DNA of 64,000 nucleotides from positions 2,488,501-2,552,500 of the forward strand of contig NC_080058.1 in NCBI RefSeq assembly GCF_026212465.1, given 5' to 3'. The notes under the pieces were generated by a model. That model ran no database searches, was not told the DNA's origin, and saw only the letters and a program-made list of their open reading frames with translations. This document shows, piece after piece, positions 20,856 to 34,100 of the stretch. The DNA comes from Amaranthus tricolor. Lineage: Eukaryota; Streptophyta; Magnoliopsida; Caryophyllales; Amaranthaceae. Position 1 is the stretch's first letter; each line of letters begins with the position of its first letter. A program made the position numbers and the translations under genes.

Positions 20856-21221
20856 CTCCCTCCGTTCCTATTTGTTCTTCCTATTTGAGTATTTCACAAA
20901 GATTAAGAAAAAGAGAATCTTTGATGGTAGTGGGTATTATTTTAATTATATAATAGTGAGAAGTAATGATTGTATTGGAAGTATGAGGTTGTAGTGGGTA
21001 TTATTTTAATTAAATAGTAGTGTGAAGTAATGATTGTATGGGAAGTATGAGAGAGAAAATAATTATAAATAAAAGAAAATGGGTACATTAAAAGAAAAGG
21101 GGGATTTTAAGGGGTAAAAGTGAGATAAAAACTTTCTAAAAATAGAAAGTATTCTAAAGTGGAAGAACTTTTAAAACTACCCGTTATAGTAATGTGGAAG
21201 ATCAAAAAGGAACGGAGGGAG
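20856..21221. mobile_element. Stowaway MITE with internal tandem duplication
   Basis: Ends CTCCCTCCGTTCCT and AGGAACGGAGGGAG are perfect inverted repeats, with TA at 20854-20855 and 21222-21223. This is the classic Stowaway structure. Inside, a unit of about 60 bp beginning TAGTGGGTATTATTTTAATT is repeated in tandem (about 20936 and 20994). 366 bp. Confidence 0.92.
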
Positions 21222-21223
21222 TA

Positions 21224-21729
21224 TTTATTTATACAATTTCAATTTTCTTTTTGCCTTATTCACCATTCACCAACAAATCAACCAAAAGTTAATTTTATAC
21301 ACTATGTAAAATATTACATTTTCTATAGGATAAAAATGTATAGTCTCTAAATTTGCATTTTTATAAACTTATTTAAAACCCATGTCCAAAATGACCAATC
21401 AATCTATTACTCCCTTTCTTAAGTCATTCAACAATTTTTTAGTTTCATCCATATATTTTATATTTTATTAATTTCATATAAATATTTATTATTATCATAC
21501 TCAGTATATCCCATTCATTAAAAAAAAAAACGTAATAGCTATTTAGAACCATATATCCATAAGTCCAAAACTACTTTTAATTACCAAAACTGCCCTTCCA
21601 GATAAAACAAAAAAAGTTTCTAGAAAAGAATATCCTCTTACCATAACAAACAATTAAAGTCAAATCCAACACTTAAGAAAAGCAAATAGATTAAACTATA
21701 GAAGAAAGAGATTTTGGATAAACCCAAAA
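21224..21729. other. Upstream region and leader of TFIIB
   Basis: AT-rich. A half-Stowaway end (ACTCCCTTTCTTAAG) lies near 21410. The last 70 bp, purine- and A-rich, are probably the 5' untranslated leader. I cannot assign a TATA box confidently. Confidence 0.45.
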
Positions 21730-24700
21730 ATGGGGGATTTCTCATATTGTCCAGATTGCAAGAGAAGCACAGAGGTTGTTCTTGACCATGCTGCTGGCGA
21801 CACTGTTTGTGTTGAGTGTGGCCTTGTTTTGGAAGCTCATTCCATTGATGAACACTCTGAATGGAGAACTTTTGCTAATGAAGCCCAAGATAATGACCCT
21901 GTTCGTGTTGGTGGGCCCACCAATCCTTTGCTTACCGACGGTGGGCTTTCCACCGTCATCTCTAAGCCCAATGGGTCTTCAACAGAGTTTCTTACTTCGT
22001 CTTTGGGTCGGTGGCAGTCTCGTGGGTCTAACCCTGACCGGAATCTTATTCAAGCTTTTAAGTCTATTGCTACCATGGCTGACAGGTAATGATAAATTAA
22101 GTATTCACCTTCTAAAGTTTGTGAATTTGGTGTATTTATGCTTGATAATAAAAAGAGAATTCATATTCCAATTCCAATACTGAAGTTTTGAACTTGGGAA
22201 ATGGGAATTTTTAATTTGGTGTTTATGTAGATTTGTGATTTATTTTGGGAGTGGGGATCAACTAATTTGATGGCTTAATTGAATAGTTTTGTAATTATGT
22301 TGATGTTGTGCATTTTGTGAACTTTTTCTTGGTAAGGATAGGTTGAGGGGAAAGGGGAAGAAGGAATTAAACCTAGGTTCTTTGTAGGAAACTGGTTTAT
22401 GGTCCAACTGTGACAATACCCGATTCTCATATTGAGCATTTTGATTTTTGTTAAGGTGATATTTTAGGGGTGAAAAGTTGAACTTTTGGATTTTGGTTGT
22501 GGGTTAGATGAATTGTGCAATTTGGGTGGTAATTAAAAGAAGTGAAGTATTTGTTCTGGTGTTGTAGAAGTGATAAATCTAACTGTGTGAATTAAAATCT
22601 TTGGAGTAAAAAGTTGAACTGTAATATTTTGGTGTTGAGTTGATTGAATTATGCAATTTTGGTGGTGTGAAGAAGTGAGGTATTTATAGGAGTTTTGTGT
22701 TTATGTGAATGGATATTGTATCAATGTCAATTTTTGCCTACACCCAAAATGGAAAATGTGGATAGATCTTGCTATTTTGCAATCATTTTTCTTCCTTGTT
22801 TTGGAAAAGAAGTGTTTATCCAAGATGAAGCCAAATGTTTAGATTTATTTGGTTTGGAGTCGATGTTTTCATTTTTACAAGAATACGGTTAAGTAAGGTT
22901 GCATACACGCGAGCTCCAAAACCCAGCCTAAGTATGAGCATAGATGGGAGTCACTTAATCGTATTGAGGTTGTGGAATGTTGTTTTGGAAAAGAATCTTT
23001 TTTCTTTTCTTTTTTTGTTGATTATATTAGGTTGAATAGTAGTACATGATTACATGAGGCATAGGGTGTGCCTAGAAGTTTAATATTTACTCCTATGATT
23101 TACTAATATTTTGTGAAGCTAAGAGTGAATGTAATTTTACTAGTTGAGTATGAGTAGCCAAGAAAGTGAATATATCAATCTATGTCGCCCGTGGCGTTAC
23201 TTGAAAAATCTGAAGACAACAAGTTCTAAGTGGTGAAAGATCACATAATGATGTATAAGTAACATATTTTTAAAATCTGAGAAAGAGATGTACTTTTGTT
23301 GTGGAGTAGGACATTGAACCATAAATGCAGTACTGGTTACGATTACGGATGCAGTAACGAGAATGATGTGGTTATCATAGCGCCTAAATATCATTCGAAA
23401 CTATAAGATATCCCTTGATACGACCCAAAGGTATAAGAAGCTAAGCCACTCTTGTTGGTTTGAAATGTTGTTGCTGAATGCTGATTAATTGTCGTAGTCT
23501 TATCTCAAAGCCAAGGAGCATGTTTGTCCTGTAGTTTTCTTGGTTAATCATCAAAGAGATCTTAGAATGGGCAGGGAAAATGATTTTTAAAGTTGGTCTT
23601 CTATTAGAATACAGAAGATAGGAACTGTTCCTCATAAAATAGTTGTGTTCCCATCTTATGAATTTAATCGGAATTTTGGTTGGAAGATATGCTAGAGAAA
23701 ATTGTGAGCTTAGTTTTTAGTAACCTCGCCTTCTGCGGGCGATGGGTTGGGAGCCTTGATGGGAATAGGCGAGGTAATTACTTGGCAGGCACCTTAGAGC
23801 ACCTATTTTGTCGTAGCATCAAAAGATCATTTGTTTCTCTTATTCTTCTAGATGTTTGTGAGTTTTTGGTTGGATACTCGGATTTCTTTTTTTTGGGGTT
23901 TGGGGCGCCTCACACCCATAGGCTAGCATCTTCGCCTGGTCTAGCCTCCTGGTAACCTCAATGCCTTAGGGCTCCTTGCGCCTTCTAGAACTAAGATTGT
24001 GAGTCTTCCATCTTTAGATGTGTTATTTCCTAGCCAATAATTAAGAGTGGTTCCCATCCTGATAAATTAAAAAGTAATTCTTTTTTTATGAAGATTACTT
24101 TTTGCTTTATTACAGGGATGACTGAGGAAAGGGGAGGACTAGAGGACTATATGAAAATCAAATCAAGGATCTTACCTAGAAAAGTGGTACTTCCTCTCCA
24201 ACTAGCCAAGACCCGATTCTGGAAGAATTACTAGTTTTCATGTTAACTGATAACAACTAATCGTGTGCTAGAAGAAGTCGATTGCCATTAAAAAATCTTA
24301 GTTATATGTGAAATAATGCGAGGGAGGGAGAAATGCTAATAGATTCTGCTATTTTGACCCTCGCCCATATGTTAAATTTGTGAATCTAACTAGCAATCTC
24401 TATTTAATTGAAGAGGAAAAACATTGTGATGTGATCTTTTCCCTAGTAACCTTGTTTTTGATCTTCTTCTGGTGTGATTCAGCTAAAAAATTCCAATATG
24501 GACATGCAAGCATAAACGCCTTGCATTTACCCTTGCTTTTGTATAAAAAAAGTTGGTCTACTTTATTAAACTACTTGATTAACTTTTTTGGATCTTTTTT
24601 GGATTGTAAAGTAAGCTCTTGGCCTTGAAATGAATAAAGTGTTGAACATTTTGGCATGTAAGGACTAAGGAATAATACTCCATAGTCGACCATTATAATT

Positions 24701-27613
24701 TCAAAATGCTTTTACTCTTACTATTCATGTAAAGCCTCTGTGCAAGGGTCTAAATTTGGTAGGATTACGCCTATTTACGTTTTGACATACTATACAACAA
24801 CATTCCATTACCCCAATGCTTTGACTTCTTGTATACACTATGCAACGTGATGTAATATAATGACTGGGTGATTGTTGTCATAATTTAATCACTGTGGCTT
24901 GAAGAACTGAACTACTTAAACATGTAAAAGTGTATGACGAGGGAAAAAGGATCAAGCGAAAACCATCCTTTATTGGGTTTTTGCTAATGCAATGACACAT
25001 AAGTCACTGAATGACAATCTTTCTTTTTGCAGGTTGGGTCTTGTTTCGACCATAAAGGTATGCTAAATTGCTTCAATTTTTTTGTTGGTTTTATATTTGT
25101 GTATATGATTCTGCATAGTTTCTTTTGGGGGATTTCCGTATGCGCGCATTTCTCCTTGCCCACTCCTTGAAGGGGGCACGGGTATGATTTGCCTGCTACC
25201 CTACTCCCCCATCGGACCCTACCTTGTGCAGGATATTGGGTTGCTGACATTGACTTTGATTTATTCTGCATAGTGAGTTGACTGGCGATTTGTCATTTAT
25301 GGTGTATTAGCTGATTCTATCATGGATTTTCTTATTACTAGTGTAGGCATGCAGGGAAAAAAACATTTTGAGTATGGAAGGTATGCTATACCTGTGTCCT
25401 GATGTGGCGGGTGTTTTAACTTTTTGAAAGCCAATCCCTGGCATTGTGAGCTACTTCTTCCCTTTAGCTATTTGTGAAAAGGGGACTATTGGAATGATCA
25501 TCATCAACCCACTATCCTGCTTGAAAACAGGGTCTGGGTGAGGGAAGGTGACAAACAATCCATACTCGTACTCCCTTCAAACAGAGAACGAACTATTGGA
25601 ATATTACACTTATTGTACCACCAATCCCATGGTGGTTTTAGCTATGGTATAGCCCTGTTGAGTAAAAAGTTCCGGATATTTGGTTGGTGGAATATGGGAG
25701 CTTATGTTTGATTTTGCCTTGATCAAGATAATAGCTTATCCATCAAGAGTCCAATCCTCATTCTGCTGGATATATAGTTTGCCTTCAGGTTTCAAAGATA
25801 AAAGTGAATGATAGGCTATTTTAATGAGTTCATAACTGTTTATTTTTTGCAAAACATTATTTGATTGTGCAATTATTAATTCATCAAATTGTAGCAACAT
25901 CTTTTGATCTCCTTGCTGTTTGTAAATATCACATTAGAAATTATGTTATTGGTTCTCAATCAGTAAAACTTAATTTGCTAGTTAGTTCACCTTTTGAATT
26001 TGCGAATCGCTCAAAATGGTTCAAAAATAGCCTAAAACCGACCATAATTCGTTTATTTCGATTTGCGATTCGCAAGGCGACTAGCATATCATGTGACAGT
26101 TTTGAATATACAATCACTAATCATATGTGCCAACTAAGATCTTAGAGTTCAGTTACGTCTTCCAGGATCGAGCCAATGAAATATATAAGAAGGTTGAAGA
26201 CCAGAAACCCCTTAGAGGAAGGAATCAAGACGCAATTTTGGCTGCTTGTCTCTATATTGCTTGTCGACAAGAAGACAAGCCCAGAACTGTTAAAGGTATT
26301 TGTCATCTTAGAACATTAATTCACCCAATTTGTCTGGCTTTTAACGAAATCCTAACTACACAATCACCAGAGATATGTTCGGTCGCTAATGGGGCCACAA
26401 AGAAGGAAATTGGTCGTGCGAAAGAGTTTATCGTCAAGCAACTAGAGGGGGAGATGGGTCAGTCCGTGGAAATGGGAACCATTCATGCAGGAGATTTTTT
26501 GGTTTGTCGATAAGGACTAATTCATACTAATTGTGGCCTTTTAGGCATCAACCATTTCTTTGTCGTGTTTTTGGTCTTAAGATTTTCCGTGTAAATTATC
26601 TTTTGTTTATGATTGTAGAGGCGTTTTTGTTCGCATCTGGGCATGGACAAGCAAGCAGTAAAGGCCGCCCAAGAAGCTGTTCAGACATCTGAAGAGCTTG
26701 ATATAAGGTAGTTTTCCTCCACTTACAAATTACAATGAACCCTATCTCATTAAATTATGTGCACTTTTTTTTTTGTTAAGTTGCAGATAACTTCTTTGTG
26801 GCTACTAACAAAGGTTAGGTTGTGTTATTGCGTACATTCAACCGCCCAAATCCCACCTGTGGTGGAAGCCACCTAATGACATTGGGATAATGGAATGATA
26901 ACGATGATGACTTTCCAACTTTGGGTAGCCGCCAACTCTTTGAATGTTTTTCTATTGTTTGAACATAAATTTTGTGACTTCTTATCGAAAATATAATCGT
27001 CCAATAGTCTTGAGAAGCTCGTCAAGTATTGTAAAGCAAGTAAATAAAAAAGAACATTTGTTAGGTTTTGAGAATCATGGGTTAGCGATTAGCCTAGGGT
27101 CCTGGTGGTTGAAGGTTTTTCCTTTCATCCTTGTGATCGGGGTTTGATTTTCACGAAATACAAGAAGTTTCTTATTACCTCTCCCCCTTTTCTTTAGGGA
27201 TCTCTATCCTACTCCCGAATCAAAACATATGTTAGGTTTTGGTGAATTTCTGTGATAATGTCGACAAGCAACGTAGAACAATGAGACTCATCAAATAGTG
27301 AGCTTTGGCTTAAAATTCTTATTCTGCAGGAGAAGTCCGATTTCAATTGCCGCTGCTATTATTTATATAATCACCCAACTTTCCGATGATAAAAAGCCGC
27401 TCAAGGGTAAGCTTATTGTTATTCTTTTTCTTTCTATGCTGGAAATCATCGATGATTTTAAATCTCTGAAATGCGACAGATATTTCTCTCGCTACTGGTG
27501 TGGCGGAGGGCACTATAAGGAATTCTTACAAGGACCTCTATCCTCATATTTCCAAGATTATACCAAGCTGGTACGCCAAGGAAGATGACTTGAGGAATCT
27601 AAGCAATCCTTAA
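21730..27613 (+). CDS. TFIIB: Transcription initiation factor TFIIB
   Basis: Seven exons: 21730-22085, 25033-25057 (only 25 nt), 26166-26295, 26371-26501, 26619-26707, 27330-27406 and 27480-27613. All phases agree, giving 313 residues, the normal plant TFIIB length. The N-terminal zinc ribbon has Cys7, Cys10, Cys27 and Cys30 (CPDC, CVEC). The B-finger/linker region contains SEWRTFAN and [13 protein letters not shown]. Two cyclin-like repeats follow: [39 protein letters not shown], then [21 protein letters not shown]. In the nucleus TFIIB bridges TBP-promoter DNA and RNA polymerase II. Relatives in Arabidopsis are TFIIB1/TFIIB2; I cannot tell which is the ortholog. The start is the only ATG before the zinc ribbon. 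Intron 1 is 2.9 kb, and repeats sit in introns 1, 2 and 5. Confidence 0.97.
22086..25032 (+). other. TFIIB intron 1 with repeat debris
   Basis: A 2.9-kb intron. It contains GC-richer 'GGCGCCTC/GCCT' debris at about 23720-23990 of the type also seen at 46988-47973. The degenerate repeat at 23325-23435 matches 11190-11370. A minus-strand SINE-like tail (CATTCCATTACCCCAATGC) lies at about 24805-24823. Open frames here have no recognisable product. Confidence 0.6.
25130..25260 (-). repeat. SINE-like fragment
   Basis: Segment GCGCATTTCTCCTTGCCCAC ... GGGGGCACGGGTATGATTTG ... GGATATTGGG matches 35805-35915 (CGCACGCATTTCTCCTTC ... GGGGGTACGGGTACGATCTG ... GGACACTGGG). It lies in TFIIB intron 2. The family resembles short interspersed elements, but I cannot define the ends or orientation reliably. 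Confidence 0.45.
25985..26095. repeat. Dispersed repeat copy in TFIIB intron 2
   Basis: Words CTTTTGAAT, GCTCAAAATGG, AATAGCC, GACCATAAT and TTCG match 9745-9850 in order. It also has a GCGAATCGC / GCGATTCGC inverted pair. Copies therefore sit in introns of two different genes in this window. Confidence 0.6.
26810..26915 (+). repeat. SINE-like repeat, + copy
   Basis: Contains TTGCGTACATTCAACCGCCC, CACCTGTGGTGGAAGCCACC and CATTGGGATAATGGAATGAT. The reverse complement of 37945-38050 has the same blocks in the same order (TTGCATACATCGG, AGTGGAAGCCACC, GAGGTAATGGAATGTTGT). It lies in TFIIB intron 5. A tail fragment occurs at about 24805-24823 on the minus strand. Confidence 0.6.
27055..27235 (+). 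repeat. Putative tRNA-derived SINE, copy 1
   Basis: GAGAATCATGGGTTAGCGAT, GGTGGTTGAAGG and GGGGTTTGATTTT resemble degenerate Pol III A- and B-box spacing. The same order of words recurs at 57235-57415 (GAGAATCATGGGTTAG, GTGGTTGATT, GAGTTTGATTTT). Lies in TFIIB intron 5. Confidence 0.5.
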
Positions 27614-29783
27614 GATCCAACATGTACACGAAAACTGTAAGAATTCGGTAGCTAATGGTTATGACAGTTTAGCGTAATAGATGTAAAGCCAATTGTTTGA
27701 GATGATCTATTGAAACGTTCATCTCGATTAGGTGTGTTTGGATCGGTTAAGTTAATATAGGTGATGTTATACCATATTTGATGTATTAGGTTCTTCGGTA
27801 TGTATTTAGGTAGTAGCTGCGTGATGGGTTATACCTTGTCATATGTTCAGCATTGCTTTGCCTAGTCTATTGCTCCTTCTTAAGGTTCATTCTATCAAAT
27901 GACTTTTAGATATTTCTCTATTGTAAATTTTGTCATTATTTTCAACTTTCAAGCAAAATGATGTCTAATGACTTGTGCAAGTTTGCCGAAAGTCAAGAGG
28001 ATCTCGTTATCATTTACATCAATTCAATTCAGTTCAGCAGTTATTTGTTCAGTTTAGCGCAACAGTGATAAATTGAGTTTAATTAGGCACTCTTTTCATG
28101 TTCACATAGTTTTGAAATCCCTTTAGCTCGACATGTTAAAAGAAAGAGAACACTTACCTTCAACACAAGGATCTTGCGCTCGTACGTGTGCACCTAAAAA
28201 TTAATTACAATCAAATGTATTTTTAGTTTGTGTTTGTTTCATTTGTAAAATAATCTAATATTTGCTTAGTTCACATACAAGCACAAACTGAATTGAAAAT
28301 GCACACAAAATCTTTAATGCATATACTATTTAGATAAAACGGATCCAATTAACTATTTTTCAAAGCATTATAACGACTTGATATGGATATTCAGCTATCC
28401 AAACCGAGTACAATTTAAATTACATGAAGTAATCTGCATATAAAAACAAACTATTAAAATATCAAGACACTTATATGCATATTAGAATCAAAATTTACAC
28501 AACCCAAGATATCATATTTAAAATCCGCCCAAACACCCAAATGTACATATCTATTTAAAAGCGGGATAGAAACATAGAATCTATAATATTTCTATTTTTA
28601 ATTATACAAATTATACAAGTGTGATTATACAAATGTATATATTTAGCTTTCAACATTTATTTCTACTTTTCAAGGGCTTTTTTTCAAATGGGACAATAAT
28701 GAAAAATGAATCAAAATTATATAAATTGTAAGATTCAGATTCCAGTTCTGTGGGCTCCACCCTATGATCAGCATAGATCCCACCTTTAACAACCGTTGGA
28801 TGAAGGCCCCACCTTACAGATCCCTGATCCCCACCTCTCTTTACCGTCGGATGAAGGCTCCACCTTAATTAGATGAAAGAGCTGTCATGATGTAATAATC
28901 AAATGATGATGATTGATGATCACATCATACCTCATTTCAGGACCCATTCAAATCAGGAAATGATGAACAAGATCACAATATTTTTACACTTGTACAATTT
29001 CGCTATCAATACAAAAGTTGACTTTTCATTGGGTAATACTCCTAGCTGATCTCAGCTCATACTTACCAATGAATACTACTTACAGTTGGTAGCAATCTAA
29101 GGTACAAAATCAATGAGATGCACCTAATTTTCAATTGGGTGTAATTTTTTTAATGAATTTTATGGATAAATATATAAGACATCTTTTCGAGCGAAAGGAA
29201 ATAAAAATTTATCAGTTGAATAAATAAAATAGAGGTGGAAGAAGTTTTGAACCAGTTAGCGAATGACGAAGCTTAAAAAATTGTGTCAGGTATTCCTATT
29301 GAGATTTTAGGGCATATAAAACTGAACTCGTTAAGTAATCTTTTTAACAAGTTAGGACGAATTTTAATATGTCAAAAAGTTGAAGACCATCACTATGACA
29401 ATTAACAAGTATCTATAAAAACAAATAAGTTGCATAAAATTGTTCAGATTACAAAAGAATTTTAAGAAATTTAGTAAAGGAAATGCTGACAGAAAATAAT
29501 CTAATCTAGAAGAATGAATGATCAACCAACAATTTTTTATTTACAAGATCATTTAAGATCAAACAAACAAATACGAATTGCATTAGCAACTTGGTCGTAC
29601 CTCGACACTGGTGCCTCTAGGCTTTGTTGATATGCAGCCGTCACAGCTCATAACAAACCTCACACCACAAAACTTTATTATGGTCTATTATTCAAAAAAA
29701 ATTAAACTTTTAATATTCATTTTTTTAATTTTGCATATGCCTAAATACACTAAATTTATCCGATCAAATTTAACTTATCACTC
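27614..29783. other. Intergenic region downstream of TFIIB
   Basis: Starts with the TFIIB 3' untranslated region. No gene seen further on. At 28755-28870 a block with CGTTGGATGAAGGCCCCACC is followed by a tandem relative, CGTCGGATGAAGGCTCCACC, about 60 bp later. The rest is AT-rich. Confidence 0.5.
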
Positions 29784-29810
29784 ATATATATATATATATA
29801 TATATATATA
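29784..29810. repeat. (TA)n microsatellite left of copy B
   Basis: Uninterrupted TA run ending at GGGAAGC, directly abutting the GGATC-type element. Confidence 0.85.
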
Positions 29811-30081
29811 GGGAAGCGATGCAATGAAAAGGGGTTGAAAATGAGAAGAGTAAGAAGGACTCTACATCCTTAATTTCACTAAAATAAAAAAAAATTTATG
29901 GTCACGGTTGAGCCAAAAACACATAATTGTAAAAGTAACTATATTACATAAAAACGTAACTATGAAATAATTTTTAAAATATTCTTAATTTATAGTAACA
30001 TAGTATCCTTTTTTGTATTTATAGTAACAAAACAAGATCAAACAAAAATCCTTCTCATTTTAAAATCCTTTTTATTTGATC
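29811..30081 (+). mobile_element. Non-autonomous element with GATC ends, copy B
   Basis: Opposite orientation to, and homologous with, 11685-11992 (shared CCAAAAACACATAATTGTAA, TAACTATGAAATAA-like and TTATTTGATC words). It sits precisely between two (TA)n tracts, suggesting insertion into a TA microsatellite. No coding capacity. Confidence 0.7.
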
Positions 30082-30099
30082 ATATATATATATATATAT
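30082..30099. repeat. (TA)n microsatellite right of copy B
   Basis: Short TA run immediately after TTTGATC at the end of copy B. Confidence 0.8.
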
Positions 30100-31179
30100 C
30101 AATTCACAAGTGTCAATGTACAAGAACATGGATGCAATTTCATCCATAGACCATAGGAATAGATGCAAGATATAAGAAATGGGTTTAGGACCCATCTTAT
30201 GATTTTGAAAATTAAGAAGTAAATAATATGGTTGAGGATTGGACCCACATGCAAGATAGATCCCTGATTGAGATGATTCCAAAGAGCAACTTGGTTTATG
30301 CAAAGGATATGGGAATAATATATTGCTTCATCAATAAAAGAATCAATATCAAACAAAAAAATATGTAGAATAATTAACTTTCAAGTACTAATACTCTTAG
30401 AAAGTCATTACATTAGGTAAGAAAAACGAGGCTGCAATAGACCCTCAAAAAGTTCTCTAAAAGCAATGTCACATTCACATACTTTCTTTTCTTCTCTACA
30501 TCCTCCATAATAAGCCATCATTTACAACATTTACGATTCCATACTATTTCGAAAAGGTAAAAACTTTTTCTGATTGACAGACGAATTCAAAATACTAGTA
30601 TAAGGTGAACTGAACACTCATCTCTACATGTATGTTGAACCAACTCCGTTGCTATTCTTTTGTGTTATAAAGTATGCTATGGAGTTTTTAATCAAATGTC
30701 ATGAGTGATCAAGGCAGGCCCAAACCTAAATTCCCCTGTCTGTGATATCTTAACTTAATAAGACGTGACAGATTACCTTCTTCGTTAAGTTATTAACCAC
30801 CAACTCCTTTCCATAAACTTTGATAATTATTCAGCTATGTAGCTAGATTTCTAAGAACCCTTTTCTCATAATCAGCAACCCCACTTAGACTACCCTTAAA
30901 CTATCTTTTATGGTCCCCCAAAAAAAATTGTGATTCTATCTTTATAATGAAAAAGTCATGAAACTTACATATATAAGCTTTCAAAGAATTTCAGCATGGA
31001 CCAATTCTTCTAGGGACCCCATATCATTTGGGTCACCCTCCCTCCCCCAAGCACACTCAAAAACAAGCACAATACCAACAGCAATTCAAATTCCTGTCTG
31101 TTTATCAGAAAATATCCTTCCATCCGTAGGATAATCCTGGATTTCCCTACAGTTTTCTGAATGATTAAACTTATTCATC
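30100..31179. other. Upstream region of the beta-propeller gene
   Basis: No gene seen. About 30590-30720 carries ACTAGTATAAGGTGAACTGA and CACTCATCTCTACATGT, also found near 32325-32410 and 31826-31865, a dispersed repeat of unknown type. TATATAAG at about 30970-30977 is a plausible TATA box some 205 bp before the start codon. Confidence 0.5.
30970..30977 (+). promoter_or_regulatory. Candidate TATA box of the beta-propeller gene
   Basis: ACATATATAAGC fits the plant TATA consensus. Transcription would start about 30 bp downstream, leaving a leader of roughly 170 bp before the ATG at 31180. No other evidence. Confidence 0.35.
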
Positions 31180-34100
31180 ATGTTAGATGCAAACTTAGTA
31201 TCCATAATCTTGATTAGTACCTTATCATTGACTTATTTTTCTGCTTTTGGATCGATCCCAAGTCCGGCAAGACACAAAATCGATAGATTTTTTCGGTTTG
31301 ATGAGGAATCAGACAGTTGGGTACTTATTAAACTGCCTTATGATCTAGTTACCTGCAACAATGGTAACTGTACTGTAGTGGGTTCTATCCGTCAAGCACC
31401 AAATAGAACAGAGAATGTTCGGGTAAAAAATGGAGATAGTACTGCACGAAAAGCGAATAAGGAGATTTACAGACGACTTTTACCTTTGAGGAAGCGCGTT
31501 TCTTTGACAAAAATGTCGGATGCATCCATCTGGATCACTGGTCAGAGTGGTTCGATTTACGAGAGATTTTGGAATGGAGTGCAATGGGTGATCGCTCCTC
31601 ATGATTTGCCTGAATATGCAGAGTCTGCTGTATCTGTGTTCTTTGTTAATCAGACAATTCTTGCCCTCTCAGAATCTGGGTATCTTTATCAGGTACAGTT
31701 CTGTTCTGTGCACATGAAATGAGAAAACCAATGTAGATAAAACCAAGTATTGATGATCCAAGTCAAGTATAGCAACAATCCCAATATATTTGTAGTATCT
31801 TTGAGATGAATAACTATCAAAGGAGAATACCGATATAGAGTGGGTAAAACACTCATCTCTACATGTGTATAGACCCAATTCAACCGTCATTTTCTTTAAT
31901 ATTAGAATAATTTGCGAATTACAGCCTTAAAGTTTAGCACATTTGCAAATTACAGACTCTATGGCCACCAAAGTATCAAAGTTTGCAGATTCAGGTCAAA
32001 ACACAGAATTCCGACCATTTTAGTGGTTGGAATTTTGGATTAAGTGGTCGGCATTCTGTGTTTTTGGCCTGAACTTGTAAACTTTAATACTTTGTTGACT
32101 GTAATTCGCAAAAAATAAACATTAAGGCTGTAATTCACAAAAATGCTAAATTTTAAGGTTGTAATTCGCAAATTATTCTTAATAGAGTTTTTAATCATAT
32201 AATCTGGGTCAAGCCCTAGGTAGACCCAAGTTTCTGATTCTTATTGTTTTTAAGTTCTGCATTTTCTTTTTTCTTTTTTTAATTAGTGTGGCTGATTATA
32301 GATAATAAGGTGGCAAATCCTGGATACTAGTATAGGGTGGGCTGAACACCCACCTCTAAATGTGTTTCTCTATGTCAAATGACTGGGCCATGGCCTAGGC
32401 AAGCTCAGACCTAGATGGCTAGATCGCTCTAATTACAATAACATATGATAGTTCTAAATTCTGCATCATATTCAAAGGGTTTGTTTCCTGTTACAGATGC
32501 AACTGATTGAAAATTCACAACTACTTTGGACAAAGTTTGAAGCTAGAGTTGACCACAATGAAAAAGAGGAAAGTGTGATCAAGTCTGGAGTTGTTACAAA
32601 GGATGGGGAGTGAGTAGTTGCATTTTGCTTTTTAATGAAAGCTAATTATATAACCCAGATGCTCAAAAACAATTTCCATAATCAGAAAACTGACAAAATT
32701 TGCACATACCCCAGGAGAATTTACTTCTGCACAAAGAATGGGTCACTAGTTGAACTTGTTGGGGTCGAACCTCCCAGGTATGATGCATCACATTGTTGAT
32801 AAGGTAGTTAAATTCATGGACTAAATTCTAGAATCACACTTTAACTTCTATAAAGCCGATTAATATTGCCCATGTGAGATTTTTCGGGCCATTTTTTGGC
32901 TGAACATTTCGCTTGGCCTGATTTTTTCAAATTTTTGAGCAAAGTTTGCAGCCTGTTTTTCTAACTGTTTTCTAGCCCATGATCCGTTCGGAATCACTTG
33001 AAACTGATGGTTAGAAGTCAGTCTGTCACTAAAAAAAGTTCTCATTTCTGCATTGTGAACAAACAGGTGGGTGAATCATGGACAGCCCCCAGGGGCAGAT
33101 GTTGCAGGAATAGCTGATGTTGAGACACTCAAACCAAACCTTATCTTCACACTCAGGTGAACTAATACAAGTGCAAAACAAACTATTGATCCTTTAAGTG
33201 TTCCTCCTTTGTATTCATAGATGTCCCATTAGATTTTCCTACACATTATGTTAGTATTTATATAACATAACTTGGAGCGGTGGAGCTTCAACCATTAGTT
33301 TAAGCTTTTAGTTAAGGCCTCAGGATATGTTATACATTCTATCAAACTTAAACTATGTGTTAAGTTGGTTCCTCGACATGCCCTCATTTTGAGTGGAAAT
33401 TTTAGCGTCACGTATAAGAAGGGTATGTGTTGTATCTACACTTCTACCCCAAATGACTCTCGTGTGAGGAGATGTGATAGAGTATTAACTATCTTAGGGT
33501 CTAACCACTTAACCATTAACTTAAGTTTTTGGTTGAGTTGGTTCCTGCACTTTTATAAACTTAAGGGCTATTATGCTTTGTAATTGGTACTATTCCCTCC
33601 ACACCAGCTATTATTCTTAATAGAACGTTCATGAAAGACATGATATGAATTTTGGATACCATAGTTCGGCAGGAGATCTTTACGAGTATGATAAAAGCAC
33701 CAAACCGCCCTGGAAGAAGCATGTGTGGAGAAAAGAGTCAGCCGAACATACTTCCTTGTTGTCATCAGGGGGTTGCAGTGCTCAAGTGATAGGCAGAACT
33801 TCATCAATATCATTGTTTCTGTTGAACAAGGTGTAATAACCATCAAACATGACTAATATGCATTTGTCGAAAAGGTTTGATAATAATAGATTCTCGTTCT
33901 TAATGTTCGTGACTTCCTTGATGTCATTTCAGGCCGGTGAATTTGTTGAGAGGCGACTGAACCAGAGAAAATGGAAATGGATAATACATGGGAGACCTGA
34001 AGATCAACTACTGACATCAATCACACCTGTTCCAGAAGATGAATCTAGTGAGAAGTATTCAGTGTTCCTAACAACAGCATCAGGCTCAATAATGGAATAT

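Noticed and set aside
22695..23955. Several open frames in TFIIB intron 1
   Set aside because: No recognisable domains; part overlaps dispersed repeats shared with other introns.
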